Assembly (NCBI GenBank): GCA_965215385.1
Contig: OZ244059.1
Span: 930,001 to 994,000 of the forward strand
Origin: JAPORY01 sp965215385
GTDB lineage: Bacteria > Pseudomonadota > Alphaproteobacteria > Rhodobacterales > Rhodobacteraceae
Length of the DNA stretch: 64,000 nucleotides
Direction of reading: 5' to 3'
Below, in pieces: positions 1 to 9,380 of this stretch. The stretch's first letter is position 1. Every line of letters starts with the position of its first letter. The translations under genes and the position numbers were made by a program. The notes under the pieces were generated by a model, which was given only the letters and a program-made list of their open reading frames with translations, did not search any database and was not told where the DNA came from.

Positions 1-575
1 ATTTCACCTTCACGGATTTGCATCTTTTGACCGGGGGAGATGGGTTGCCCGTTGATTGCGGTCACAACGGATCCGTCTGCCTTCGCAACGTCGTCATTGG
101 CCCACACATCGATAACCTTAAAGCCATAGCGTGCGACTGTCGTCGTATCATTCTTGGCAAATCCATCACCGAGTTCTCGGGTGGGAGCGTCTGGAGCGCG
201 ATTCGGATTTCCTTTGGCGTCGACAGTTTGCTGTATGTCTTCGGGATATACGAGGATCGTTACCGTCGCATCGTTGGTCGTGCCATCGCTGAGCGTAACG
301 GTGTAGGTAAATTCCACCTCGCCTTGAAAAGGGCCAGGTAGCTTAGGCAACGGCAAAGCTGAGTTCGTAAACGCGACCCAAAGCCAAAACACGGTGATAA
401 CAGAAATTATTGAAGCAATCCGATTTGCTGTGACGGCACTTTCGTCACCAAAGGTGACCGTCTTTAATTTGTTGAAACCTTTGCGTTGAAAATAGGATTG
501 CAAAAAGCGGGAGGCGACAAAATAGGTGCCAAAGAAGGCGGCAGCGTACAAAAATAAAACCAGCAAACTCGTCAT
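1..575 (-). CDS. tauC: Taurine-type ABC transporter permease, N-terminal part (cut by window edge)
   Basis: Inner-membrane permease, inferred from position as the third gene of a taurine-type ABC operon. Its ATG (573-575) overlaps the stop of the ATPase gene in ATGA, so the two are translationally coupled. About 191 codons are visible. Residues 1-25 form one hydrophobic segment and residues about 52-70 a second. Between about 85 and the edge lies a hydrophilic stretch with VTLSDGTTNDATVTILVYPE and a later NDD...DGSVVTAINGQ pattern that resembles Ig/VCBS-like beta repeats. The BPD_transp permease core is not reached, so the assignment rests on context. Some rhodobacterial TauC proteins are, as I recall, longer than E. 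coli TauC because of an N-terminal extension, which would fit. Confidence 0.6.
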   Translation of the reverse strand, partial: MTSLLVLFLYAAAFFGTYFVASRFLQSYFQRKGFNKLKTVTFGDESAVTANRIASIISVITVFWLWVAFTNSALPLPKLPGPFQGEVEFTYTVTLSDGTTNDATVTILVYPEDIQQTVDAKGNPNRAPDAPTRELGDGFAKNDTTTVARYGFKVIDVWANDDVAKADGSVVTAINGQPISPGQKMQIREGE

Positions 576-1378
576 GCGATTTCCTCAGTGCGCCCCATGA
601 TTTCTTCTTCCATGTTCCAGATCATCTCAAGAATTTCTTCTCGGGTTCCAGTATAATCGTCATGTTTCTTTACTTGGCGCAGATCATTGCCGACACCGAG
701 ATCGGCGAAAGGTAAGCGATATTCCTTATGTACTCGTCCCGGCCGTGGGGCCATGACCAATAAACGCTCCCCCAACAGCAGAGCTTCTTCAACCGAATGG
801 GTAATGAGAATGATTGTTTTCCCGGTGTCTTTCCACAGATCGAGCACTAAGGACTGCATTTTTTCACGAGTAAGAGCATCTAGTGCCCCTAGTGGCTCGT
901 CCATCAAGATCACGTCGGGGTCATTGGCGAGGCAACGGGCCAAGGCAACCCTTTGCTGCATGCCGCCAGAAAGTTCGTAGACAGCCTTTTCTTTAAAGTC
1001 TTGCAAGCCGACGATGTCGAGGAGGTGCTCCACCTTCTCAGCACTTTCCTTACGACTTATTCCCTTCATATCGGGGCCAAAACTTACGTTGTCGCGCACG
1101 CTCATCCATTCGAATAAGGCACCTTGCTGGAACACCATCCCTCGCTCTGGTCCAGGTCCCGTGACACGGGCGTCATTTAAGCTGATTTCGCCCTCCGTCG
1201 GTGCCAAAAATCCGGCGATGATGTTCAGCAGAGTTGTTTTGCCGCAGCCCGAAGGGCCGAGAACGCTCATCAGTTCACCAGATTTAATATCTAGTGTGAC
1301 ACATTTTAGTGCCTGAACATGCCCGCCGTTTGGCAGATCAAAACGCATTGAAACATTGTCGACCAGCAATCCGACCAC
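572..1378 (-). CDS. tauB: Taurine-type ABC transporter ATP-binding protein
   Basis: Cytoplasmic ATPase that would energise uptake of taurine or a related sulfonate. The 268 residues carry a complete ABC set: Walker A GPSGCGKTT (about residues 42-50), a Q-loop (VFQQG), the signature LSGGMQQR (about 136-143), Walker B VILMDEP and the H-loop ITHS. Size and motifs match the TauB/SsuB/NrtD branch. The start is GTG at 1376-1378 because GAGGAG lies seven bases upstream and no in-frame ATG has a better site. It lies 103 bp downstream of the binding-protein gene and overlaps the permease start by 4 bp. Taurine is the favoured substrate because the partner binding protein looks like TauA; an aliphatic sulfonate is the alternative. 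Confidence 0.85.
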   Translation of the reverse strand: MVGLLVDNVSMRFDLPNGGHVQALKCVTLDIKSGELMSVLGPSGCGKTTLLNIIAGFLAPTEGEISLNDARVTGPGPERGMVFQQGALFEWMSVRDNVSFGPDMKGISRKESAEKVEHLLDIVGLQDFKEKAVYELSGGMQQRVALARCLANDPDVILMDEPLGALDALTREKMQSLVLDLWKDTGKTIILITHSVEEALLLGERLLVMAPRPGRVHKEYRLPFADLGVGNDLRQVKKHDDYTGTREEILEMIWNMEEEIMGRTEEIA

Positions 1379-1481
1379 GCGATAGCTCCTCGGCGTTAAG
1401 CAGTTTGCACTAGAGTCTCAGTCTCCGGGGCTAAGAGTGTGCGGGGCTCCGCACACTCCAAGCCCTCAAGAACTATGGCAT

Positions 1482-2477
1482 TCATTGTGAAAGCGGACCG
1501 GTATTCACATTATCTGCGTATGAAACTTTGGCAGCATCAATAGATCCTGCGGCCAAGAATACGTCAGCAACCCCTTTCAAAAATTCGGCTGCTGCACCGC
1601 CGAGCCACGTCGCACTCAATTGTTCCTCAACCGTTGGAAACACAAATGTCGCCAGCGTTGCGGCGGTATCCTCTGGTGACATACCCGCATCCTTGGCAAT
1701 TACCGGCAGCATTCTCGAACGATTGCTCTCGTCAGCCCACATGGTGTTCGCTTCCGCCGTTACGCCAAGAAACTTCGTGACCAAATCATTGTTTTCCGCG
1801 ACGAAGGCTGTCGGTGCAGAGGTTACGTCAAACACAAGGATACCTAAGGCGGTTTTTTCAGCCCCTGTTAACAACACATTTCCCGATTGCAGCATACGCC
1901 GTAATGCACCACCCCAGCCACAGGCCATGTCAACGGCACCTTGGCTGAGTGCTGCTTCGCCCTCGGCCGGTGCCATATCCACGATTTGCAAACTGTCAAG
2001 GGCCACATTGAAGTGTTCCATTTGCTTAAGAAAACCATAGTGAGCGGCGGTTCCGAGAGGAACTGCAACCTTTTTGCCTACGAGTTCACTTGCACTATTC
2101 TTGTCGATTTCGAGTTCTGATCGCACAACACAGTTGTCATTATCAGCATACGAGACGGCAACGTCGACAATCTGCAAATCTTGACCAGCGGAGGTTGCCA
2201 CCACAAAGGGTGGTACACCTTGGCTCACCGCCAATTGCACATCGCCTGAGGCCATCGCAGCTGACATAGCGGTACCGGTATCAAAGCTCACCCAGTTGAC
2301 TTTGACACCCAAGGCGTCATCGTACATCATGGTTTCCTTGGCATATTGGAATGGCATTGGCCATTCGAGGAAGTAGGCTACCGTGATTTCCTTGTGCCCA
2401 TCAGCGACAACTGCTTGCCCACTAACAAGCAGGGCAAAACCGCAAAGCATATGCGACAGTTTAGATTTCCAAGTCAT
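1482..2477 (-). CDS. tauA: Taurine-type periplasmic substrate-binding protein
   Basis: Periplasmic solute receptor of the ABC operon, 331 residues. Residues 1-25 form a cleavable signal peptide (hydrophobic CGFALLVSGQAVVA, then ADGHKEITVAYF). The mature part has the two-lobed TauA/SsuA/NMT1 layout: an early ITVAYFLEWPMPFQYAK strand-helix, VNWVSFDTGTAMSAAMASGD as the ligand-lobe segment, and VGKKVAVPLGTAAHYGFLKQ typical of TauA-type proteins. The start is well supported by GGAGGAAA just upstream of the ATG. It is first in the operon, with ATPase and permease following. Taurine import would feed a sulfite-releasing pathway, consistent with the sulfite dehydrogenase genes at 23.4-25.4 kb, but no taurine catabolic enzyme is in the window. 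Confidence 0.85.
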   Translation of the reverse strand: MTWKSKLSHMLCGFALLVSGQAVVADGHKEITVAYFLEWPMPFQYAKETMMYDDALGVKVNWVSFDTGTAMSAAMASGDVQLAVSQGVPPFVVATSAGQDLQIVDVAVSYADNDNCVVRSELEIDKNSASELVGKKVAVPLGTAAHYGFLKQMEHFNVALDSLQIVDMAPAEGEAALSQGAVDMACGWGGALRRMLQSGNVLLTGAEKTALGILVFDVTSAPTAFVAENNDLVTKFLGVTAEANTMWADESNRSRMLPVIAKDAGMSPEDTAATLATFVFPTVEEQLSATWLGGAAAEFLKGVADVFLAAGSIDAAKVSYADNVNTGPLSQ

Positions 2478-3305
2478 TAGTTTTCCTCCGTTTGGCTGTG
2501 TTGGTCGCAGACTAGCTTTATTAAATTTACAATCGCATTTTCATCCCAAGCCGTGCGAGGTTCCCTTTTATTCGATTGCAGAAACACCCATCTTTGACCA
2601 AAAATTCTTTTCAAACACGTTCAGGTATCGCTCTCAAAATTTCGAATTCCGCAAAATTCGTGTGAGAGCTTATCGCAACTCCATCACGGCGTAGACCATA
2701 TTTCGAGTGAACTAGTCAACCATTATTTTCGAAGCGGATACCACACTAAAAATACAACTTTCGGAGACGAAAATCCGACGACTTCGCGCCCGATTTCGCC
2801 AAGAGCCGCAAATTTTCGATGGCACTGCGGGTCAGTGTGACCAATGCGGCGGTCAGGCATCTGATTTTTTTGGGGGGGGGGGGGGGCATCTACGAATAGC
2901 GAGTGGCTCCGGCGTCCTTGGCAGGCAGCTGGCGCCGTCGTGGCGGTTGCGGATGAAGGGAATGTTACGCGGTGACGAGAGCTTCGATGGCCTGCTGTCA
3001 GTAGTTCTGTAAGCACTGCCGCGAGGCCTTCGCGGGATCATCGATTACTTAAGACGACAGCCAGCCCGAGGTTGTTGCGGAGCGCACGGTCGGACGTCCC
3101 ATTTCCCGAACGCACGGGACCATCGTCTTCAACAAAAAAATTAGCATGGGATTACCCTGTCTTTACCGGCCAACCGTTCGGTACAAAGGACATCAAAGCA
3201 CCTAAAGTTTCAGCTATGTGGGCGGGTAATTGATCAGCAATTTTCAACGACTTGATGAACCCTGCTACAGATCTCTGCCTGACCATTCCTCATTACCGCC
3301 GGAAT
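2478..3305. other. Non-coding stretch with a G15 tract
   Basis: No gene I can support. About 240 bp of AT-rich leader precede a GC-rich part (about 2720-3180) with scattered open frames but no recognisable domain, possibly a worn mobile-element remnant. It holds the G15 tract described separately. Confidence 0.4.
2872..2886 (+). repeat. G15 homopolymer after T7
   Basis: Fifteen consecutive G preceded by seven T. The heptamer GGCATCT occurs just before (2856-2862) and overlaps the end of the tract (2885-2891), so the T7-G block sits between short direct repeats. The other three G tracts of the window border a mobile element; here no CAATGGCATTAACTT-type end is visible. Confidence 0.8.
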
Positions 3306-3794
3306 TTATTCGATTTCTTGATTGGCTAATAGTTCCTCGTACTCTTTCTTATAACGTATCAAGCGATTGTGCATTACGTAAATCGCCTCTTCATGTGTCG
3401 GCTTATCTGTGTATGATTTCGCCTCTCGGAGCAGGAGTTGTGCCGCACGGTCGATCCTTAAAATAGTCGTTTCGAGCCTGCGTTTATACCATTCCTCTGG
3501 GCTCTGCTCCTGAAAAGCATCCACTGCAAGTTCTTCGGCTTCTTCATATTCTACAAAACTATAGATCACAGACTGTTGCACGGCACAATCAAGAGCTAAC
3601 AGGTTAATCACACGCTTGTAAGCTTCTGCATCGGCGGTTGTGGCTGACAAAAGAGATTTCAGTTGTTTCACTTGTTCACGAAGTTCTTGATTTTCCTCGC
3701 CGAACTCAATAGCTTCCTCTCGCAGTTTCAAAATGATTGTTTCGATCGGATCGTCGCCTACCTTCGTTTTGCTTTGCTTGGATTTCTTGGCCAT
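3306..3794 (-). CDS. Coiled-coil protein of unknown function
   Basis: A 162-residue soluble protein that I do not recognise. The N-terminus is lysine-rich (MAKKSKQSKTK), residues about 18-50 are a strongly charged heptad-like helix (IILKLREEAIEFGEENQELR), followed by mixed helical sequence with many Glu/Arg pairs to the end. There is no signal peptide, membrane segment or enzymatic motif. An AGGA seven bases before the ATG supports the start. Amino-acid composition and the long open frame look like a real gene. It stands alone between the G15 region and IS copy A, so neighbours give no functional clue. Confidence 0.55.
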   Translation of the reverse strand: MAKKSKQSKTKVGDDPIETIILKLREEAIEFGEENQELREQVKQLKSLLSATTADAEAYKRVINLLALDCAVQQSVIYSFVEYEEAEELAVDAFQEQSPEEWYKRRLETTILRIDRAAQLLLREAKSYTDKPTHEEAIYVMHNRLIRYKKEYEELLANQEIE

Positions 3795-4466
3795 TGATCA
3801 TCCTGTAGTCAGTACATTGATTTCGTGCGGAAAAAGGATAGCGATGCCGGTCAATTCTGCCAGCCAGTTATGTTGTCGGTCTGTCATCAGCACTGCTGCT
3901 TATGGGTTCGTGTATTCAGGCTCCAAACTGTGATACTCCAGCATAAGGTTTAAGGACATTGACGGAATTACTTCAAGAGGCGTTGGGCGGAATCCTTCAG
4001 AGCATATTCATGCTCTAGAGGAATGCGGAGCTGATTTCCCATACTTGAAAATGTACCTCACGAATATCTGTATGGAGTTACCTTGCCTCCTCCGCGGCGA
4101 AAGTTCAAGTAATGAATGGTGAAACGATGCGCACCGCCGCTTTGCGGTCGCCTGGCACTTGATGTTTTTTATCAATCTCGTGCGACAAATGACGAATCTG
4201 ATTCGCCGCAACGATAACTTCCCGGCTTAATCGCCCGATAAAACGACGCTGGCCAGTGCCAAGTAACTATATTTCAAGTCAATACTCGCTGCCCTAGAGC
4301 ACGGGGCTTTTTGCTTGACCGGCTATTGTGTCAGGAAGTTCGGTTTTAGGAGGCCATTACAAGCAGAGACGGGTGACTCCTCCGACTTGAATCGCAAGAT
4401 ACCTTGTTGTTGTGAATTATTGACGCTTATTTTATCTGACGTCAAACTTCTGCTAGTAGACATTAT
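3795..4466. other. Intergenic stretch before IS copy A
   Basis: No gene recognised. A short open plus-strand run around 4118-4228 (reading VAWHLMFFINLVRQMTNLIR) looks coding-like but has no start or known family and may be a relic. The rest is AT-rich and featureless. Confidence 0.4.
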
Positions 4467-5750
4467 GAGCCTCTTGCAAAATTCATCAGGCGACCGATTT
4501 TTTCCTGAAAACAGGCGATTTTTTTGAAAACCGTGGACATGAGACAACCGTTTGTATATTAGACTGTATGCAACACAAAATACAGAGGAGGTTGTCCCAT
4601 GCCCTTAACAAACACTATAGCCGGGATCTGGAATCGATTTCAAGGGGAATTATTCCCCAATCTGGCTGCGGACCTCGGCCCGATGACCGAGAACCACCAG
4701 CGTTTTGTTGCGGTTCTGGATAGGAAGCCGGTTGCGACGTTTATCCAGACGCATTCGTCCGGTCGTGGTCGGCCGCTTGCGGACCGCCGAGCCTTAGCGC
4801 GGGCCTTCATCGCCAAGGCGGTTTGGGACCTACCGACCACGCGGGCGTTGGTCGACCGTCTCCCGTTTGACCCCAAACTGCGGCGGCTTTGCGGTTGGGA
4901 GTGTGTCGGTGCGATCCCGAGTGAGTCGACTTTTTCGCGCACCTTTGCTTGGTTTGCCGAAACGGCACTTCCCGAGCGGATGCATAAGGCACTGATTGCA
5001 AGCGCGTTTGCGGAATCGGTTGTCGGACATATTTCTTGCGATTCGACGGCGATTGTGGCACGAGAAAAGCCGAAGGCCAAGGTGTCAAAACCGAAGACAC
5101 CCCGCAAGCGCGGCAGACCCCGAAAGCGCGAAGCTAGACCCAAAGAGCCGCGGCGTCTTGACGGCCAATTGAACGAGGGACTGTCGCTCAAACAAATGCT
5201 CGCTGATCTCCCTAAGGCCTGTGATATTGGCAGCAAACGCAACGCCAAAGGCCATCAGACCCGTTGGCAGGGCGACAAGTTTCACCTTGATGTGTCCGAT
5301 GGTGACATTCCCATCAGTGGTCTTCTCACCTCAGCCTCGCGGCACGACAGTCAGGCATCACTGCCGCTGGCGGCGATGACCAACCGTCGGGCGGACTACT
5401 GGTATGAACTTATGGACGCGGCCGACGATTGTTCGGAAATCTATCAGTATGCCAAGCAGCAAGGACATGTCGCTCTCATTGATCCTAATCCCCGTCGCGA
5501 TCAGGCGCGAAAGCAACGGCTCCGCCTTCACCTCTAGATGCACGCACTGTCGTTGGTCGCGTTTTGGCCTTTGCCCGAGCGCAGCGTTGGCGTGCGAGGC
5601 GGCGGGAAAAAGGACGAGAAATTCGTGGAAACTAACCGATTTTGTGGAAAAAATGCGGCTCAACCCTTGATTTTGTAATAGTTGGTCATACGGCTTATGG
5701 GTGGTCACTTTTTCCCATAGCTCCGACGCCATTATTTTTGTAAGCGGCTC
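4467..5750 (+). mobile_element. IS5/IS1182-like element, copy A (internally deleted)
   Basis: Bounded by imperfect inverted ends: GAGCCTCTTGCAAAAT on the left, and on the right the complement of GAGCCGCTTACAAAAA. Extending outward, TATGAGCC and GGCTCATA still pair, so the ends may be slightly longer. No convincing direct target repeat is visible. At 1284 bp it is about 200 bp shorter than copies B and C because of a deletion in the transposase gene. It lies in direct orientation, facing copy B across the AAA ATPase gene. Confidence 0.85.
4599..5537 (+). pseudogene. DDE transposase of copy A, catalytic C-terminus deleted
   Basis: 312 residues with a DUF772-like N-terminal region (about 30-140, including LRRLCGWECVGAIPSESTFS) and part of the DDE domain (GHISCDSTAI gives the first D). 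It is preceded by GGAGG. Compared with copy C, 201 bp (67 codons) are missing exactly between two GCAACGGCT repeats, in frame, so the open frame survives but the segment SSVERVNGALKDRYGG holding the presumed catalytic Glu is gone. The product should be catalytically dead though possibly still DNA-binding. Family assignment to IS5/IS1182 is from motif memory. Confidence 0.8.
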
Positions 5751-6290
5751 ATAAGATACTGATTTTAAAGCATAAAAAAAGTTCGCCCCGTCAAGAAAAT
5801 CTTCGAATGTGGCCATTCTCCGAGAAATTTTGTTAAAGATGGGCCAAGGGTCCACTCGCCCAAGACAATCCGCCGGAGAGCCTGCTCCTGGAGACAATAC
5901 AACTGAAGCTCACTCTCTCAATGATCATGGTATCTTTGTCGGGATAGACCCGATCTTCATGCGTTGATCCGGACACGCCGCTGTTAGGAAAATCGTCTGG
6001 GGTTCGCCATTCATATTGCGTTGCTTCGTTATCCTGAACAAGGCTGGAAGGAGGGCGGCACCGCCGCCCGCTCCGCATGGGACGTTCAGCGCAAAATCGC
6101 TGATCGTGTAGTTCCCGGTTTCATGCATACAATGTTACAATAGATCACAGACCCCGAGATCGCCCGCACGGGCGTTGTTCCAGCGACATAAAGAAACTTC
6201 TTACATTTTTAGAATTTTATCTCTAAGTAGAGAATTGGACTGTCACAATTGCATCCTCACCTACCTTACGATGAGAACGGGAGACGATTG
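5751..6290. other. Intergenic stretch with possible broken minus-strand gene
   Basis: No gene supported. On the minus strand two open runs in different frames (6128-5925 and about 5897-5750) have plausible protein composition and end at the IS copy A border, so this may be a decayed gene cut by the IS. No family recognised. The last 100 bp are AT-rich and probably carry the promoter of the ATPase gene at 6291. Confidence 0.35.
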
Positions 6291-7580
6291 ATGACCTCAT
6301 TTCAGAGAGACGAATTACAGCGCTTTGTAAATAGGCGGGAGAAGTCTTCGCCGCCCGTGTTTGTGGGACGTACGTCCGTTTTAAGTGACGTTTTAGCGAT
6401 CGCAGCGGAAACAGGGCAGGAAAGAGTCGGCATTCCCGGCAACACCACGGTTATCACGGGCGCGCCCGGCGCGGGGAAGAGTTCGGTCCTCGGTGAGATC
6501 AATAAACGTTCATCGTACGCGAAGAATGTGCGCGTTGTCCAGGCTTCCGAATCCGATGTAGCCCGACATATTCCCAAGGTCTTGCAAGCCATTGCCTATG
6601 CCGGCCTGGCATCATCGGCGGGCTGGAGCGAAGCCCTCTTAAGGTTTGGGAATAAATGGTCATCCTACCTTCCTACCATCGGTGGATTTGGTATGAGCCT
6701 TGATCTCAAGACGGTATTCACATCCAACACTCCGACGGACATACGTGATCTCGCCACAAAATGCCCGGGTGAGAATTGGACATCCGTCGTTATTCTCGCC
6801 GTTGATGAAATCCAACGTTTGCCGCCCGATAAGGATCGTGATCATGCTCTTTTACTCCGAAACATCCACGATGCCGCGACGGGTTTGCCGCTCACCCTCG
6901 TCTTGGCCGGACTGGGCGATACCCAATCCATGATCCGCTCCATGGGTCTGACGCACGGTCTGTCTCCATATTCACTGGGATGCTTTTCTGTCGAAGAACG
7001 GCATGAATTAACAGACGGATGGTGTGATCACTTTCAAATAGACATCGGTTCGTGTCGGTCACAGATTGATGACCTCATGGCCAAGACCGACGGCTGGCCG
7101 CGTCATGTCCACTGGGCACAACAGGCCCTGGCGGAGGCCCTCCTTGTCAAGGGAGTCGATGGGAGCGCCGATAAGATAGGGGATTGGAACGTCATATATC
7201 AACGGAGTGATACTCTTCGGCAGAGGTATTATGAAGCACAGTTCAGTGATAAAATGGAGGCATCGCGCAAACTTACGGCCCATATAATGAAAACTGTCGC
7301 GCAGGCTCAAAAAGATGGAAAAACGATTCAATTTGACAATGTTGTAGATATTGCAGGCAAATATACGAAGAGCGATAGATCATCTGGTTGGAAAGTCCCC
7401 GAAGGGGAAACACCCTACTCTTACGTAACACATCTCGTACATTGTGGTGCATTACAACGCACACTAAACCCTAGAACAATGACCTGCCCAATTCCATCTT
7501 TTCAGACTTATATTATTCAGCAAGGGGAAAGTGATATAATGAATAAACTTGCTCTTGATAAAACAGATGACGACATGTAA
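6291..7580 (+). CDS. Orphan AAA/STAND-type ATPase, paralogue 1
   Basis: A 429-residue P-loop ATPase. After a short N-terminal helix comes VFVGRTSVL (box preceding the P-loop in AAA/STAND proteins), then Walker A GAPGAGKSS (about residues 58-66), Walker B VVILAVDEIQ (about 165-174), a sensor-like LVLAGLGD, and a C-terminal winged-helix-like region ending in CPIPSFQTYI. The start is ATG 6291, with GGGAG eight bases upstream, rather than a TTG 42 bp earlier; it also matches the length of the paralogue at 33785. The two share order and spacing of all these motifs. It is bracketed by inverted IS copies A and B. Function unknown; a TniB-like transposition ATPase, an Orc1/Cdc6-like protein or a one-gene defence ATPase are all possible. 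Confidence 0.75.
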   Translation: MTSFQRDELQRFVNRREKSSPPVFVGRTSVLSDVLAIAAETGQERVGIPGNTTVITGAPGAGKSSVLGEINKRSSYAKNVRVVQASESDVARHIPKVLQAIAYAGLASSAGWSEALLRFGNKWSSYLPTIGGFGMSLDLKTVFTSNTPTDIRDLATKCPGENWTSVVILAVDEIQRLPPDKDRDHALLLRNIHDAATGLPLTLVLAGLGDTQSMIRSMGLTHGLSPYSLGCFSVEERHELTDGWCDHFQIDIGSCRSQIDDLMAKTDGWPRHVHWAQQALAEALLVKGVDGSADKIGDWNVIYQRSDTLRQRYYEAQFSDKMEASRKLTAHIMKTVAQAQKDGKTIQFDNVVDIAGKYTKSDRSSGWKVPEGETPYSYVTHLVHCGALQRTLNPRTMTCPIPSFQTYIIQQGESDIMNKLALDKTDDDM

Positions 7581-7909
7581 CGGGCCTTATCGAAAGGTTT
7601 GTATGTAAGGGTTTCGCTGAGAATCGTGTAAAAATACACCCTAATGGCTGGCCTTCAATCCTCTTGTTCAAATAAAGTTGTATTTCGATGGTTTTGCACC
7701 CGATATCAGGAATCTTTGTCAACCAAAAGAAAACATCACCGCTCCGATGATGCGCTCAAACACGATCCAATCCAGTGGTCAAATGATTCCAGATAACCGG
7801 TCAAGTGTGATCAGAATCTACACGTTGATACAGGACAAAGAGCAAAAGAGCCGGCGTGCACTTGTACAGCGATCACTACGCACGCATGTTCGAAATATCA
7901 CTCCAGCAA
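7581..7909. other. Intergenic stretch
   Basis: Follows the AAA ATPase and ends at IS copy B. One short plus-strand frame (7678 onward) runs into the IS end and is not convincing. Nothing else seen. Confidence 0.4.
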
Positions 7910-9380
7910 GAGCCACTTGCAAAAACAACGGAGGGGAGACTGGGCGAAACAATAGCCACACATATGAGACATAACCCGCTAATACAAAATCAAGGCTGGC
8001 GACACATTTTGTCCACAAAATCGGCGAGTTCCTGCGAATTTCTCGCTCCTTTTCCCGTCGGTGCGCACGCCAAACCGCGCTCGGGCAAAAGCCTGAACGC
8101 GACCGACGACAGTCAGAGGGTCTAAATGTGAAGACGGAGCAATTGTTCGACGGTTAAGGCCATGACCCCGAAGAAGAGATGACACGCAACCTTCGTCGCG
8201 CCCTGAACCCGAATATGGCGGCCGCCATAGCGGTCTTTGCGAGCACCGTTTACCCGTTCGACACTGGAACGTTGTTTATCGCGTTCCTTGGCCGGATCCG
8301 TCTGGCCGATGGCTTTTCGTGCCCGTGCCGCGGCGGCCAACCGTTGCTTTCGCGCTTGATCGCGGCGGGGATTAGGGTCGATGCGGGCGACCTGTCCTGA
8401 CGCCGCGGCGTGCTGATGGATCTCGGAACAATCGTCAGCGGCGTCCATGAGTTCATAACCGTAATCCACCCGACCGTCCGTCATCGTGGCCAGTGGCAGT
8501 GACGCCTGACTGTCGTGCCGCGACGCGGAGGTCAGAAGTCCACTGATGGGGATGTCGCCATCGGACACATCAAGGTGAAACTTGTCACCCTGCCAACGGG
8601 TTTGGTAATGCTTTGGCGTTACGTTTGGTCCCAATAGCACCGGCGTTCAGAAGCTCCGCCAACATTTGTTCAAGCGATAGTCCACCGTTCAATTGGCGGT
8701 CAAGACGCCGGGGCTCTTGGGGTCTGGTTTCACCGTTACGGGGGCGTCCGCGCTTGCGAGTCGTCTTCGGTTTTGCCTCCTTGGCCTGCGGTTTTTCCCG
8801 CGCCGCAATAGCGGTCGAATCTCGGGAAATATGCCCGACGACCACTGCCGCAAACGCGCTTGCAATCAGTGCCTTATGCATCCGTTGCGGCAAACCAAGC
8901 AAAGGCCCGAGAAGGTCGACTCACCTGGGATTGCACCGACACGCTCCCAACCGCAAAGCCGCCGCAATTTGGGGTCACACTGGCGACGGTCGAGCAACGC
9001 CCGCATGGTCGGCAAGTCCCAAACCGCCTTGGCGATGAAGGACCGCGCCAAGGCCCAGCGGTCCGAAAGGGGACGACCACGACCCTACGAAGGCGTCTGA
9101 ATAAAAGTCTCAACCGGCTTCATATCCAGAACCGCGACAAAACGCTGGTGGTTCGCCGTCAACGGACCGAGATCCGGAGCCAGGGTCGGAAACAATTCCC
9201 CTTGAAGTCGATTCCAGATATCGTTAAAGGTGTTTGATAAGGACCTAGGACAACCTCCTCTGTATTTTGTGTTGCTCACAATTTTATATACAAACGGTTG
9301 CCTCAGGTCCACTGTTTTCACAAAAAAATTGCCAGTTCGCAGGAAAAATTCGCTCGCCTGATGAATTTTGCAAGCGGCTC
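7910..9380 (-). mobile_element. IS5/IS1182-like element, copy B
   Basis: Inverted relative to copies A and C. The ends are GAGCCACTTGCAAAAA at the left and the complement of GAGCCGCTTGCAAAAT at the right, giving 1471 bp, close to copy C (1464 bp). AAGAGCC and GGCTCTT pair just outside. No obvious target duplication. It abuts an IS630 relic at 9381 with no spacer. Confidence 0.85.
8122..9246 (-). pseudogene. DDE transposase of copy B, several frameshifts
   Basis: The reading frame is spread over at least four overlapping frames (9246-9085, 9051-8866, 8902-8585, 8640-8122). The C-terminal part keeps SSVERVNGARKDRYGG and the ending of the copy C protein, so the 67 codons missing from copy A are present here. 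The ATG seen in copy A is not preserved in the corresponding CCTTATCAAACACC stretch. This is the most degraded of the three transposase genes. Confidence 0.8.

Noticed and set aside
18..341. Plus-strand 107-codon frame at the left edge
   Set aside because: Lies opposite the better-supported permease frame, which is coupled to the ATPase gene; a shadow frame.
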